Assembly: GCA_016192525.1 (NCBI GenBank)
Contig: JACPTZ010000175.1
Coordinates: 1-60,889, forward strand
Source of the DNA: Planctomycetota bacterium
Lineage (GTDB): Bacteria; Planctomycetota; MHYJ01; JACPTZ01
Length of the DNA stretch: 60,889 bases
Direction: 5' to 3'
Positions 8,178-16,504 of the stretch are shown piece by piece (the stretch's first letter is position 1; every line of letters begins with the position of its first letter). The position numbers and the translations under genes were made by a program. The notes below the pieces were generated by a model that had not been told where the DNA came from, searched no databases, and was given only the letters and a program-made list of their open reading frames with translations.

Positions 8178-8206
8178 TTGCCTTGACAGGATCTTCGGGA
8201 TACTCT
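8178..8206 (+). promoter_or_regulatory. Promoter for the hypothetical gene at 8259
   Basis: TTGCCT (8178-8183) and TACTCT (8201-8206) are spaced by exactly 17 bases. The same TTGCCT-17-TANNNT arrangement occurs before the gene at 34384. The predicted leader is about 45 bases. Confidence 0.55.
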
Positions 8207-8258
8207 GGAGGCGATTTCCCGCCGGCCTGACCGGAACCGCCGACGTCCCGATTCCCCC

Positions 8259-9587
8259 ATGGGCCTCACTGTCCATTACCACGGCACCCTGCAGGACCTC
8301 GACCAGATCGAGACCCTGGAAGACCGCCTCGTCGATCTCTCGCTCGAACTCGGCGGTTACATCAAGATCTGGCGCAGTCGCTCGGAGAAGAAGCCGAAGC
8401 GGATGATCCGCGGGGCCATGATCGATCTCGCCCCCGGCCTCGAAACGGTGAGTCTGATCGTCTCCCCCGAAGGGTGGCTCCTCCCGCTCCACGAGATGGA
8501 GGCCTCCCAGAACGACAAGCTCGACGAGCCCCCGTGGGTGTTCGTGAAAACCCAGTTCGGACCGGTCGAGGCGCACGTCGCCCTGGTCGAGCTCCTCGAC
8601 GCCGTCAAGAAGGAGTTCATCCCCGACCTGGAGGTCGTCGACGAGGGCGGTTACTGGGAGACGCGCGACCCCGGGCGTCTTCGCGCGGGACACGAGTTCC
8701 TCGGCCGCGTCATCGACACCATGGCCGCGGCGATCGACAGGCATCCGGTCAGCCCGGAGGCCGCGGAAGATCCGAAGATTCTGGCCGCCCGCGTGGAGCG
8801 GATCGCGAAGCTGGTCCACCGCACCCTGCACCGGCCGCCCGAACATCCGCCCGCCAGGTTCAAGGGGGACGACGATCCCTCGGAGGACTACGTGCGCTCC
8901 GGGACAGAGGCGGAATGGGATGCCTTCTACAAGGAGGGGCAGCGGCGGACCGAACGGCTCATGCGGTCCATCGACGAGAAGTCGGCCGAGGGGGCGGACT
9001 CCGGAGAGGCGCTCGACCACGCCTTCCGGGCCGAGTCGATCGGGGGGGTGCACGGGATCAAGGACGACAACGAGGACGAGTTGCGGGAGCGGCCCGGCGA
9101 CAAGTTCATGGCGGAGATCGAGGAGGACGAGGCGGACCGGCACGCCCCCTGGCGGGCGAGTCTCAAGGACAACGGCGACGACGAGGAAGTCGACGATCCT
9201 CCGAGAAGTCGGGGTTCCCGCCGCGAGCATCCGCTCGTCCGACGCGCCTCGGCACTGGTTCTGGAGTGTATGAGGCTCGGAAAGGAGAAAGACCTCCCGC
9301 AGGGATGGCCGATGGGACTCCTCACCCGCGGGATCATGGAGATGTCCGGCGGGATCGTCCAGGCGGTCGATGACGAGGACCACGACACCCCGTTCGGACT
9401 CCGGATCGTTCAGTACAAGCGCGCCCTCCGCGGCGCCGCCTTCGCCCGCGGTTCCCTCTCCGCCGCCCGCGAGATCGGGATCCTCTCGAAACGACGCTGT
9501 TCGACGATGCAGGAGAAGATCGCGTCGATCGAACACGACGTGCAGGACGACATGCGGAGAATCCGGCGGGAGTGGAAGAAACCCTGA
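8259..9587 (+). CDS. Conserved-looking hypothetical protein, 442 residues
   Basis: The product starts MGLTVHYHGTLQDLDQIETL and has no signal peptide or membrane segment. It is acidic in its middle part (DDNEDELRERPGDKFMAEIE) and ends with a basic helical stretch (DVQDDMRRIRREWKKP). A separate helical region near residues 345-420 begins SRREHPLVRRASALVLECMR. I do not recognise a family. It is transcribed alone from a promoter downstream of the 44-bp inverted repeat and converges with the SDR gene 58 bases away. Confidence 0.8.
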   Translation: MGLTVHYHGTLQDLDQIETLEDRLVDLSLELGGYIKIWRSRSEKKPKRMIRGAMIDLAPGLETVSLIVSPEGWLLPLHEMEASQNDKLDEPPWVFVKTQFGPVEAHVALVELLDAVKKEFIPDLEVVDEGGYWETRDPGRLRAGHEFLGRVIDTMAAAIDRHPVSPEAAEDPKILAARVERIAKLVHRTLHRPPEHPPARFKGDDDPSEDYVRSGTEAEWDAFYKEGQRRTERLMRSIDEKSAEGADSGEALDHAFRAESIGGVHGIKDDNEDELRERPGDKFMAEIEEDEADRHAPWRASLKDNGDDEEVDDPPRSRGSRREHPLVRRASALVLECMRLGKEKDLPQGWPMGLLTRGIMEMSGGIVQAVDDEDHDTPFGLRIVQYKRALRGAAFARGSLSAAREIGILSKRRCSTMQEKIASIEHDVQDDMRRIRREWKKP

Positions 9588-9645
9588 CGGGAAAGCGGCG
9601 CATGGCCGCCTGGATCATGGATCGGGCGGCGAATCCTGCAGACGG

Positions 9646-10470
9646 TCAGAGAAACAGGTCCGGCATGAGTTCCGAGCCGGGCTCGACGGCGTACCCCGAG
9701 AAGTCGGTCACGCCCCGCTTCCGCAGCAGGTCCTCATCGATGAAGGCGTTACCGGTGACTTCACGCGACGGGCTGGTGATCACGGCATAGGCCGCGTCCG
9801 CCACGATGGCCGGTCTCCGGCTCACCTTCCGCAGCGCCTCCCCTCCCAGCATCTCCACCGCCGCCGTGTCGATCAGCGTTTTCGGCCAAAGCGCGTTCGC
9901 CGCCACCCCGTCCTCCCGGAGTTCCTCCGCCAGTCCGATCGTGAGCATGGTCATCCCGTACTTTGAAATCGTGTAGGCCGCGTGGCCCGCGAACCAGTGC
10001 GGGCTGAGATCGATCGGGGGGGAGAGGCTGAGGATGTGCCCGTTCGACGACCGTTTGAGGTGGGGAATGCAGGCCCGGGCACAGGCGAACGTGGCGCGGA
10101 CATTCACGTCCATCATCAGGTCGTACCGCTTCACGGTCAGTTGCTGCACCGGCCGCAGCGCGATCGCCCCGGCGTTGTTGATGAGGACGTCGATCCCGCC
10201 GAACCGCTCGACCGCCCCGGCCGCCATCGCCTCGATCTGGTCCTCCTCCCGCACATCCACGGCCATCGCGAGGGCCTGACCCCCCGCCGCGCGGACCTCC
10301 TCCGCCGCCTCGTGGATGGTCCCCTTGAGTTTTCCCGTGCCGTCGACGGTCTTCGCCGCGATCACCACATTCGCCCCGTCCCGTGCGACCCGAAGCGCGA
10401 TTTCGCGACCGATCCCGCGGCTGGCCCCGGTGATCACCACGGTTCGACCGGCCAGAGTGCCCGTGCCCAT
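9646..10470 (-). CDS. HSDL2-like short-chain dehydrogenase/reductase
   Basis: This 274-residue classical SDR has the nucleotide-binding GASRGIG motif near the N-terminus, the NNAG segment and a catalytic YTISK tetrad region. The stretches DLMMDVNVRATFACARACIP and VAANALWPKTLIDTAAVEML, together with the ending PDLFL, closely resemble the dehydrogenase domain of hydroxysteroid-dehydrogenase-like protein 2, without the sterol-carrier domain of the animal protein. The substrate is unknown. It starts 10 bases after the stop of the YiiX-like gene with GGAG in the spacer, so the two probably share a transcript. Confidence 0.88.
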   Translation of the reverse strand: MGTGTLAGRTVVITGASRGIGREIALRVARDGANVVIAAKTVDGTGKLKGTIHEAAEEVRAAGGQALAMAVDVREEDQIEAMAAGAVERFGGIDVLINNAGAIALRPVQQLTVKRYDLMMDVNVRATFACARACIPHLKRSSNGHILSLSPPIDLSPHWFAGHAAYTISKYGMTMLTIGLAEELREDGVAANALWPKTLIDTAAVEMLGGEALRKVSRRPAIVADAAYAVITSPSREVTGNAFIDEDLLRKRGVTDFSGYAVEPGSELMPDLFL

Positions 10471-10480
10471 TTCCGGCTCC

Positions 10481-12160
10481 TCACTTCTGCAACATGCACC
10501 ACTTCGGCCGGGAGCAGGTCTCGGCCAGTTCCCGGGCGCCGCTGACGATCGCCTTCCGCTCCCCCTGGACTCCGTCGTAGAACCAGACGAAGTCCATCTG
10601 CGCCTCCGGCTTCCCCAGTTCGTCCCGGAAGACGCCCACGAATTCGTTGGAGGGCCAGACCTTCCGGCCCATCACCTCCTTGAGATGGAGGTTCAGCCCG
10701 AGCTTCTCGCCGTCGGGCCGGTACGCCTTGAAGACCAGCTCGGAGCAGACGATCGTGTCGTCGGTGATGAAGTCGAAGTTGAAGTCGTACGGCTTCCCCC
10801 AGTGCCCGAAGGCGGTCAGGATCGCCTGGAGCTTGTCGACTTTTCGGAGCCGGGGGCGGAGGACCCCGATGTAGTCGGCGAGGCAGCCGTGCTCGGCGGG
10901 ACTCAGCACCACCCCCTCGCTCACCGATTCGATGATCCGGGGCGGTTCCCCGTCGACGTGCCTCGCCCACGTCGACGCGAGCTCCGGAAACCGCCTTGCC
11001 ACGAGTTCGCGCGGGGTACCGGCCCCGGCCGCGGCGCACCAGGCCCGGACTTCCGGGTCGGGATCGAACGACGCCGAGAATTCGTCCGGGGTCCCGATGT
11101 AGAGCTCGGCATGAGGCCAGAATCCGGGCAGTCCCACGTTGCTCAGGTACCAGTTCCGGCGTTCGAGGATGATGTCTCCGGGTTCCATCGCCTTGAGCAT
11201 CTCGTGAATCTGCGGGATGGTGATCAGGTTCGGACCGGAGGTGACCCGGGTGTCCCCCATCCACTCGGCGATCCCGGTCTGGACGGGAAACCAGCGGGCG
11301 AACAGGTCCTCCTTGAGAATGTCGGCGGCGTTGGAGGTGAGCTGGGTGAGCCCTTTCGCCTTGTACCAGTCGTCGATGGGGAGATGCCGGCGGTCGATCT
11401 CGGCGACCACCCATCCGTCGGGCGCGCCCGGCTCAGCGGCGGCATACGGGGCGTAGTGGCCGTCCCGGAGCCCCTCATGATATCTATGGAAGATCGCCAC
11501 CTCGGTCATGGTCTGGACGTGCACGACGCGGGTCTTGAGCCGGCCGAACGCCGCGGGAGGGATGCCGTGGACGTCGTCCTTCTCGTCCATCACGCTCTCG
11601 TAATCCGCGTTGCCGATGAATGCATCGATGAAGGGGCGGGAGGCGTCGATCTGAAGCAGATGGATCAGGTAGGCGATCGCGAACGAACGTGCGTGACGCC
11701 AGTTGTCCTTGCCGCCGGAGAGACGGTTCACCCCGGGAAAGGCCTCGTACAGACCCTTCAGGTCATCGAGGGCCATCTCGTAATCGAGAAAGGCCGCCCA
11801 GCATTCCTTGAGGGCGCGACGCTGCTCCGGCGTGAGGGAGCGGGCCTCGGCCGGCAGTCTCGCGCGGAGCGAGGAGAAGTGCGCCGTGAGGGCGTCAAGC
11901 CCTCCCCGGTGGCCGGCGAGTTCAGTCAGGTCGTGGGAGACGCGCTTCTCGAACTCGGGCGGCCGCATCCGGGTCAGGGGCGAGTCCTTCCAGATCGCCT
12001 CCAGATGGGCGAACGGCGAAATCTGCGTCCGGTAGAAGACGTAGAGGCCGAGCATCACCAGCGCGACGATGAAGACCCACTTCCACTTCGAGCGCCGGCG
12101 CGGCACGGGCGGGGCGGCGCCGATCGGCAGCGCCGGCACGGCCGGATTCGGAGATTCCAT
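10481..12160 (-). CDS. YiiX/YebB-like permuted NlpC/P60-fold cysteine hydrolase, membrane-anchored
   Basis: The 559-residue product has one N-terminal membrane segment (WVFIVALVMLGLYVFY) after a short proline-rich cytoplasmic tail. A helical domain occupies roughly residues 50-290. The C-terminal part carries GDIILERRNWYLSN, then a histidine in PHAELYIG near residue 350 and the nucleophile cysteine in VCSELVFKAY near 472, the order expected for circularly permuted papain-like hydrolases of the YiiX type. These act on amide or lipid-ester bonds; the substrate here is unknown. The start at 12160 has GGAGG seven bases upstream. The SDR gene follows after 10 bases. Confidence 0.85.
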   Translation of the reverse strand: MESPNPAVPALPIGAAPPVPRRRSKWKWVFIVALVMLGLYVFYRTQISPFAHLEAIWKDSPLTRMRPPEFEKRVSHDLTELAGHRGGLDALTAHFSSLRARLPAEARSLTPEQRRALKECWAAFLDYEMALDDLKGLYEAFPGVNRLSGGKDNWRHARSFAIAYLIHLLQIDASRPFIDAFIGNADYESVMDEKDDVHGIPPAAFGRLKTRVVHVQTMTEVAIFHRYHEGLRDGHYAPYAAAEPGAPDGWVVAEIDRRHLPIDDWYKAKGLTQLTSNAADILKEDLFARWFPVQTGIAEWMGDTRVTSGPNLITIPQIHEMLKAMEPGDIILERRNWYLSNVGLPGFWPHAELYIGTPDEFSASFDPDPEVRAWCAAAGAGTPRELVARRFPELASTWARHVDGEPPRIIESVSEGVVLSPAEHGCLADYIGVLRPRLRKVDKLQAILTAFGHWGKPYDFNFDFITDDTIVCSELVFKAYRPDGEKLGLNLHLKEVMGRKVWPSNEFVGVFRDELGKPEAQMDFVWFYDGVQGERKAIVSGARELAETCSRPKWCMLQK

Positions 12161-12234
12161 GCGCGTCCCTCCGCAAGAGACTCTGGCGCCGGATGGTATC
12201 AGCCCCGATCCGGCCTCACAAGGACTATGCGATC

Positions 12235-12263
12235 TTGACGCCGCGCCCGGCGCGTGGCACCAT
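12235..12263 (+). promoter_or_regulatory. Candidate promoter for the Trx/PDZ selenoprotein gene
   Basis: TTGACG (12235-12240) and CACCAT (12258-12263) are 17 bases apart. The leader that follows contains GGAGA eight bases before the ATG at 12288. Confidence 0.55.
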
Positions 12264-12287
12264 CTCCCCGTCCCCGGAGAACCTGCC

Positions 12288-13562
12288 ATGCGGATTCGCC
12301 CCCGACGCGCCGTCCTGACCCTCCTCGCCCTGCTCGCCGTCCTGGCCGCGCGAGACGCCGACCCCCAGGACGATCCGCCGTTCAAGTGGCGGACGGACCT
12401 GGAGACCGCCCGCGCCCAGGCGAAGACAGAGAAGAAGCCTCTCCTTCTCGTCTTCCGCTGAGAGAAGTGAAAGGACTGCTCGTCCTTCGACGGACAGTTG
12501 GTCCGTCCCCCCCGCGAGTTCCGCGAGGCCGCCTGGGATTACGTCTGCGTCCGCGTCCTCGACATGAAGGGCGTGGACCTCGACCTCTATCGGTTCGACT
12601 ACGACCTCACCTTCGCCGCCGTCCTGATGAACCCGGACGGCACGATCTACCATCACTACGGGGGACGCGACACGGGCGACCCCGCCGGGATGCTGGCGAT
12701 GCGTTCCTTCGCCCAGCTCCTGAAGGACGGGATGGAGACCCACGCGGAGTACATGAAGAACCCGAAGCCTCCAGCCGCTTCTTCGAAACGCCCGATCGAA
12801 AGTCTCGCCCCGATGGCGCGGCGGATGAAGGCCGCGAAGCAGGAGTGCATTCACTGCCACACCGTCAACGACGTGGAACGCGAGGTGGCCCAGGCGGACG
12901 GGAGCTGGACGGCGGACCGGATCTGGAAATGGCCCTCCCCGGCGCAGATCGGGATGTCGCTGGACCCGGAGGACCAGGTGCGGGTGACGGAGGTGGTTCC
13001 CGGTTCGCCGCTCGACCGGGCCGGGGTCAAGAAGGAGGACCGGCTGATCCGCCTGGGGGGGCGCAGCGTCCGCTCCTTCTCGGACGTGCAGCGGGTGCTC
13101 GAGGAGACCCCGAATCACGCCGGATCTCTCCTGATCGAGTTCGAGCACATGACGCGCGCCGAGAAGGCGATGATCCCGATCGAGGAGGGATGGAAGACCG
13201 GCACACCGCTCACGCTCTCCTGGAGGCCCTCGATGTGGGGTCTGCGCCCGAATCCGGGGTTCGGCGGGCCGATGCTGACCGGCGAGGAGAAGGCGAAGCT
13301 CGGCCTGCCGCGCTCCGACTTCGCCATCCGGATCCAGTACCTGATCACGTGGGGGGATCACCCGGAGGACGGGCGGAACGCCCTGAAGGCCGGGTTCAAG
13401 AAGGACGACGTCGTCCTCTCGGTGGCTGGAAAGAAAGACTTCCAGACGACCCAGCACTTCCAGGCCTGGTTCCGGCTCACGCAGAAGCCGGGAACCGACG
13501 CCGAGTTCGAAGTGCTCCGCGAGGGAAAGGTGCAGAATATCCGGATGAAGGTGATCCCGTAA
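12288..13562 (+). CDS. Thioredoxin-fold/PDZ selenoprotein with two Sec codons (UxxU)
   Basis: Read through two in-frame TGA codons (12459-12461 and 12468-12470) the product has 424 residues with Sec at 58 and 61. It begins with a signal peptide (TLLALLAVLAARDADPQ), then a thioredoxin-like domain whose redox site reads KKPLLLVFR-U-EK-U-KDCSSF, exactly where CxxC is expected. A CxxCH haem-c type motif (CIHCH, 187-191) follows, then a PDZ domain (VVPGSPLDRAGVKKEDRLIR) and a second PDZ-like region near the end. I recall the Trx7/PDZ arrangement as one that occurs as a selenoprotein in planctomycetes. Coding character is continuous on both sides of the TGAs. Without Sec insertion only a 57-residue peptide would result. 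Confidence 0.85.
12489..12507 (+). promoter_or_regulatory. Putative bacterial SECIS hairpin
   Basis: GACGGAC (12489-12495) pairs perfectly with GTCCGTC (12501-12507) around the loop AGTTG. The loop begins 25 bases after the second TGA and 34 after the first. Both distances are inside the roughly 16-37 nt range accepted for bacterial SECIS elements, and a G lies in the first two loop bases as expected. A smaller hairpin, AAGGAC/GTCCTT (12471-12487), precedes it. Confidence 0.6.
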
Positions 13563-13606
13563 GCCCGCCCGGGCAGAAGCAGCGTTCGCGGATGACTAGT
13601 GATCCG

Positions 13607-14944
13607 TCAACGCTTATCCAGCGGGTAGACCCGCCCACCCTGAGCGAGCCCGCCTCCGTCTGGCGGGCGAGTCGAAGGGTGGGTGGGCCGCGGCCTTCGA
13701 CTCGTCCTTCGACTCGGGCGCGGCGACGGAGCCGCGACCCCCCCCTTTCCGTGCTCGGCGCGGTGAATGCTCCACTCCATCTGCGTCCCCTTCTCCCCCT
13801 CTTTCAGTGTCCCCGGCTGGTTCCAGACCTCATCGTTCGTGGTCCGGAAGCTCTTGTAGGGATCAAGTCGATGAGTCGCCGCCTGCCGGATTACTTCGGC
13901 CGCGCGGAGCAAGTGCTCGTTCCCAGTCTCTCTCGACTGGGCCTCAAGCGCATCCGCCACGCCGGCCAGTACTGAGGCCACGCGGGTGTACTTCTCCTTC
14001 GTCGACTGATAGACCTTGAGGTATTCCACTTCTGTCTCGCTGCCCGCCTTCCGATCCGACGCGGTGGCCACGCCGTTCACCCAGTCCATGACGGCCTTTC
14101 GATCCTTCACGAACGGCCCCTTGATGGTGATGTCGCTGACGTACATCTGACCCGGACGCTTCTGCTCATGCTGATCCGGTCCGGAGATGGAGGCGGTCAT
14201 CTCGATCATCAGAGCACCGCCTGAGATGGTCTGCCATTGGCCGTCGCTCGTCTCCTGGGGGGTGCTGTCCACGGCGTTCCAGAGGCCCCCGCCGGTGGAG
14301 ATCATGGCGGTATCGAATTGCACGCGGTCGAAGTCCATGTAGCCCTTCACAAACCTCTCGCGGCTTGCCGACGCCGGGTCGGAGAACGTGAGCGCCTCCG
14401 TACCATTCCGGATCACCACCCAGAGGGGCAGATCTCCGGTCGGGCCCTCGTTCACGCGCGCCATCTTCACGCCCTCTTCCTTGATTCCGACCTCCGACAC
14501 GCGCGCCATCTTCACGCCCTCTTCCTTGATGCCCACCTCAACGCGATAGTAGATTGTCTGGGCATCGCGCTTCGGAGGCTGCTGAGCCTCGACGAGGCGC
14601 GCCGTCGTCCCCGAAATCCCCGCCTTCAGCGGCAGCTCGCGGGCCGCCCGCTCAAGCACGATATCGGCCGCGAAATCGTACACCACCGCCATCCGCTCGA
14701 TGCTGTTCTCCGGGATGCTCCGGCCAAAGCCGGCCCGCTCGGAGGCCTCGGCCAGCACCGATTCGCGGGTGAGACCCAGAGCCGCCAGCTGTTCGACCGT
14801 CCCGGCCGCCAGCGGAGAGGCGCCGAGATCGCGGACGATGATCGCCCGCGCTTCGGGCTTGGTGATCGCGATCGACCAGTTGCTCGCCAGCACCGTCCCG
14901 GCGCTCGCCGCCAGATAAGTCAGAGCAATCATTGCGCGCTTCAT
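13607..14944 (-). CDS. Secreted protein with tandem duplication and repeat-derived C-terminus
   Basis: The 445-residue product starts with a signal peptide (MIALTYLAASAGTVLASNWS). I recognise no family. A 15-residue unit, EVGIKEEGVKMARVS, is repeated in tandem (14454-14543). The last 40 or so residues (from about PSPRPSRRTSRRPRPTHPS) are read from a dispersed inverted-repeat element related to those at 29135 and 52749, so the original C-terminus may have been replaced. The ATG has GGAGGA upstream. It is the last gene of the run that starts with the HicB-like gene at 17664, 48 bases after the PPC-domain gene. Confidence 0.75.
   Translation of the reverse strand: MKRAMIALTYLAASAGTVLASNWSIAITKPEARAIIVRDLGASPLAAGTVEQLAALGLTRESVLAEASERAGFGRSIPENSIERMAVVYDFAADIVLERAARELPLKAGISGTTARLVEAQQPPKRDAQTIYYRVEVGIKEEGVKMARVSEVGIKEEGVKMARVNEGPTGDLPLWVVIRNGTEALTFSDPASASRERFVKGYMDFDRVQFDTAMISTGGGLWNAVDSTPQETSDGQWQTISGGALMIEMTASISGPDQHEQKRPGQMYVSDITIKGPFVKDRKAVMDWVNGVATASDRKAGSETEVEYLKVYQSTKEKYTRVASVLAGVADALEAQSRETGNEHLLRAAEVIRQAATHRLDPYKSFRTTNDEVWNQPGTLKEGEKGTQMEWSIHRAEHGKGGVAAPSPRPSRRTSRRPRPTHPSTRPPDGGGLAQGGRVYPLDKR
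13615..13740. repeat. Dispersed repeat (CCCTGAGCGAG / CGAGTCGAAGGG family), partial copy in a gene end
   Basis: The sequence contains CACCCTGAGCGAGCCCGCC, then CGAGTCGAAGGGTGGG and CCTTCGACTCG arms. The same blocks occur at 29135-29254 and 52749-52871, where they form complete inverted repeats. Here the element lies inside the reading frame at 13607-14944 and supplies its tail. Confidence 0.65.
14454..14543. repeat. 45-bp tandem duplication, in frame
   Basis: Two near-identical 45-base units (14454-14498, 14499-14543) each encode EVGIKEEGVKMARV plus one residue. High identity implies a recent duplication or homogenisation. Confidence 0.85.
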
Positions 14945-14992
14945 AGACTGGTTCCTCCGTCCGTAGACCTGGTTTGTGCTGAAAGTCGGAAA

Positions 14993-16465
14993 CTACCGAA
15001 CCGTGAAGGGAAAGCCGTTGCTCCGGCGTCCCCACTGATCCTCGATGGAGACCGCGCCGGAGGGGACGAGCGTCGTCCCCCGCGGCCCCACAAATTCAAG
15101 GGTCGTGAGAGGACGCCTCAGGTCCCGCACCCGCTCCCTCTCGTGCGGCTTCAGGCGCTTGCCGATCCGCGCCCGGGCCGCTTCGACGATGAGCCGGGAT
15201 CCCTCGTCGCGGGTCAGACGGCCCGAGTCGATCAGATCACGCACCCCCTTCGTCACGGCGGCCACGTACTTGCCGTGGGTGGACCAGTCCCCGCTTGGAT
15301 CGACCGTAAGCCTCAGCAGTTGCTCGCCGGTCATGGCCCCAAGGAAGGTCTCCGTCGCCGTCCTCACCACGAGGATCTCGTAGAGCGGCTCCCCCAGCGG
15401 GTCCTTCTCGTAACTCTCCGTCAGACCCGGTTGAATCGAGAGCGTGTAGTTCCCGAACGCGCCGTCGTACGTCGAGACGACGATGACGTAGGTCCCCGCT
15501 TCGAGCGTGCCGCTCACGAGCGAGTCGAGCCCGTCGAAATCGTCGTTCTCGAAGAGGATCTTCTTCCCGGTGGAATCGGTGACGAAGAGGTAGGTGTCCA
15601 GCGAACCATCCGGGCTGGACAAGGAGACGGTCAGGTCCTGCGGAGCCAGCAGGGTGAGCGCGTAGAAGCCCTCGACTCCCTTGCGATACACCCCGATCGG
15701 GTCCGCCTCGTTCAGCGATCCGTCGAGTTTCTCGCCGACGGCGATGGGCGTCATCGGCATGTCGGACGGGATCCCGGCGAAGAGGTCGACTGAGATCGAG
15801 TAGCGCCCGAGCGCCAGCGGATCGAGGCTCGTGGCATGAATGAGATACCATCCGGTCTCGGGCAGGGTGGCGAGCAGGCGGGCGTCCAGTCCGCCGAGGG
15901 TGTCGTCGTCCTCACCGATCCAGCCGCCGAACTCGTCGGTCAGGCGGAGGTAGGAGTCAAATTCGTCGGAGGTCATCCGGAGGTCGACCAGATCCCCGGC
16001 ATTGCCGTAGAAGGCGTAGTACTCCACGCGGAATCCGTCGACAAACAGGTCGACGGACGTGAACATCGCAAGGGTCGATTGACCGTACGCGAGGGTGAGA
16101 TACTTCGTGTCGGCCAGGGCAGGGTAGGACGGGATCGGCTCGAGCAGGACGGGGTCGGTCGGGACCGGCTCCTCCGGAGCGGTGGCATACCCTTCGAGAA
16201 GCCAGCCCTCCTCGGTCCACCCCCAGATCTCGTAGGTCGGCTCGATCCAGACCGAGTAGTTCTCCTCGATCCAGCGATCGAAGGACGGGGGCTTCCAGCT
16301 CCCATCGGAGATCATGTAGAATTCCGAACCGGCCTCCGAAACCCACATCATGTACTGGTCGTAGAGCCCGTCGTATTCCGGTCCGGGACTCTGGGCCGAA
16401 ACGCCTGATGCCAGAACGAGGACCAGGGCCGCCACCGCCCCTGTCAGCTTCCGCCGCGTACTCAT
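14993..16465 (-). CDS. Secreted protein with pre-peptidase C-terminal (PPC) type domains
   Basis: The 490-residue product has a signal peptide ending ASGVSAQ. Two jelly-roll-like repeats carry PPC-domain hallmarks: DSYLRLTDEFGGWIGEDDD with LPETGWYLIHATS, and DTYLFVTDSTGKKILFENDD with LEAGTYVIVVSTYDG. PPC domains are non-catalytic modules of secreted bacterial proteins. The N-terminal region is aromatic-rich, the C-terminal region is basic, and no protease domain is present. RBS GAGGAG precedes the ATG. It lies between the HEAT-like gene (39 bases upstream) and another secreted protein (48 bases downstream), consistent with one transcript. Confidence 0.8.
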   Translation of the reverse strand: MSTRRKLTGAVAALVLVLASGVSAQSPGPEYDGLYDQYMMWVSEAGSEFYMISDGSWKPPSFDRWIEENYSVWIEPTYEIWGWTEEGWLLEGYATAPEEPVPTDPVLLEPIPSYPALADTKYLTLAYGQSTLAMFTSVDLFVDGFRVEYYAFYGNAGDLVDLRMTSDEFDSYLRLTDEFGGWIGEDDDTLGGLDARLLATLPETGWYLIHATSLDPLALGRYSISVDLFAGIPSDMPMTPIAVGEKLDGSLNEADPIGVYRKGVEGFYALTLLAPQDLTVSLSSPDGSLDTYLFVTDSTGKKILFENDDFDGLDSLVSGTLEAGTYVIVVSTYDGAFGNYTLSIQPGLTESYEKDPLGEPLYEILVVRTATETFLGAMTGEQLLRLTVDPSGDWSTHGKYVAAVTKGVRDLIDSGRLTRDEGSRLIVEAARARIGKRLKPHERERVRDLRRPLTTLEFVGPRGTTLVPSGAVSIEDQWGRRSNGFPFTVR

Positions 16466-16504
16466 TTTTCGAACTCCTCTCCGTGTTGGGTTGCCGCCCC
16501 TGCC

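Noticed and set aside
8183..8206. TTGACA at 8183-8188 paired with GATACT as a promoter
   Set aside because: The spacing is about 10 bases; TTGCCT at 8178 with TACTCT gives the correct 17-base spacing.
12459..12470. TGA read as tryptophan (altered code) or simple nonsense mutations
   Set aside because: Many other genes in the window end in TGA with exact overlaps, and the TGAs here fall precisely at cysteine positions of a redox motif.
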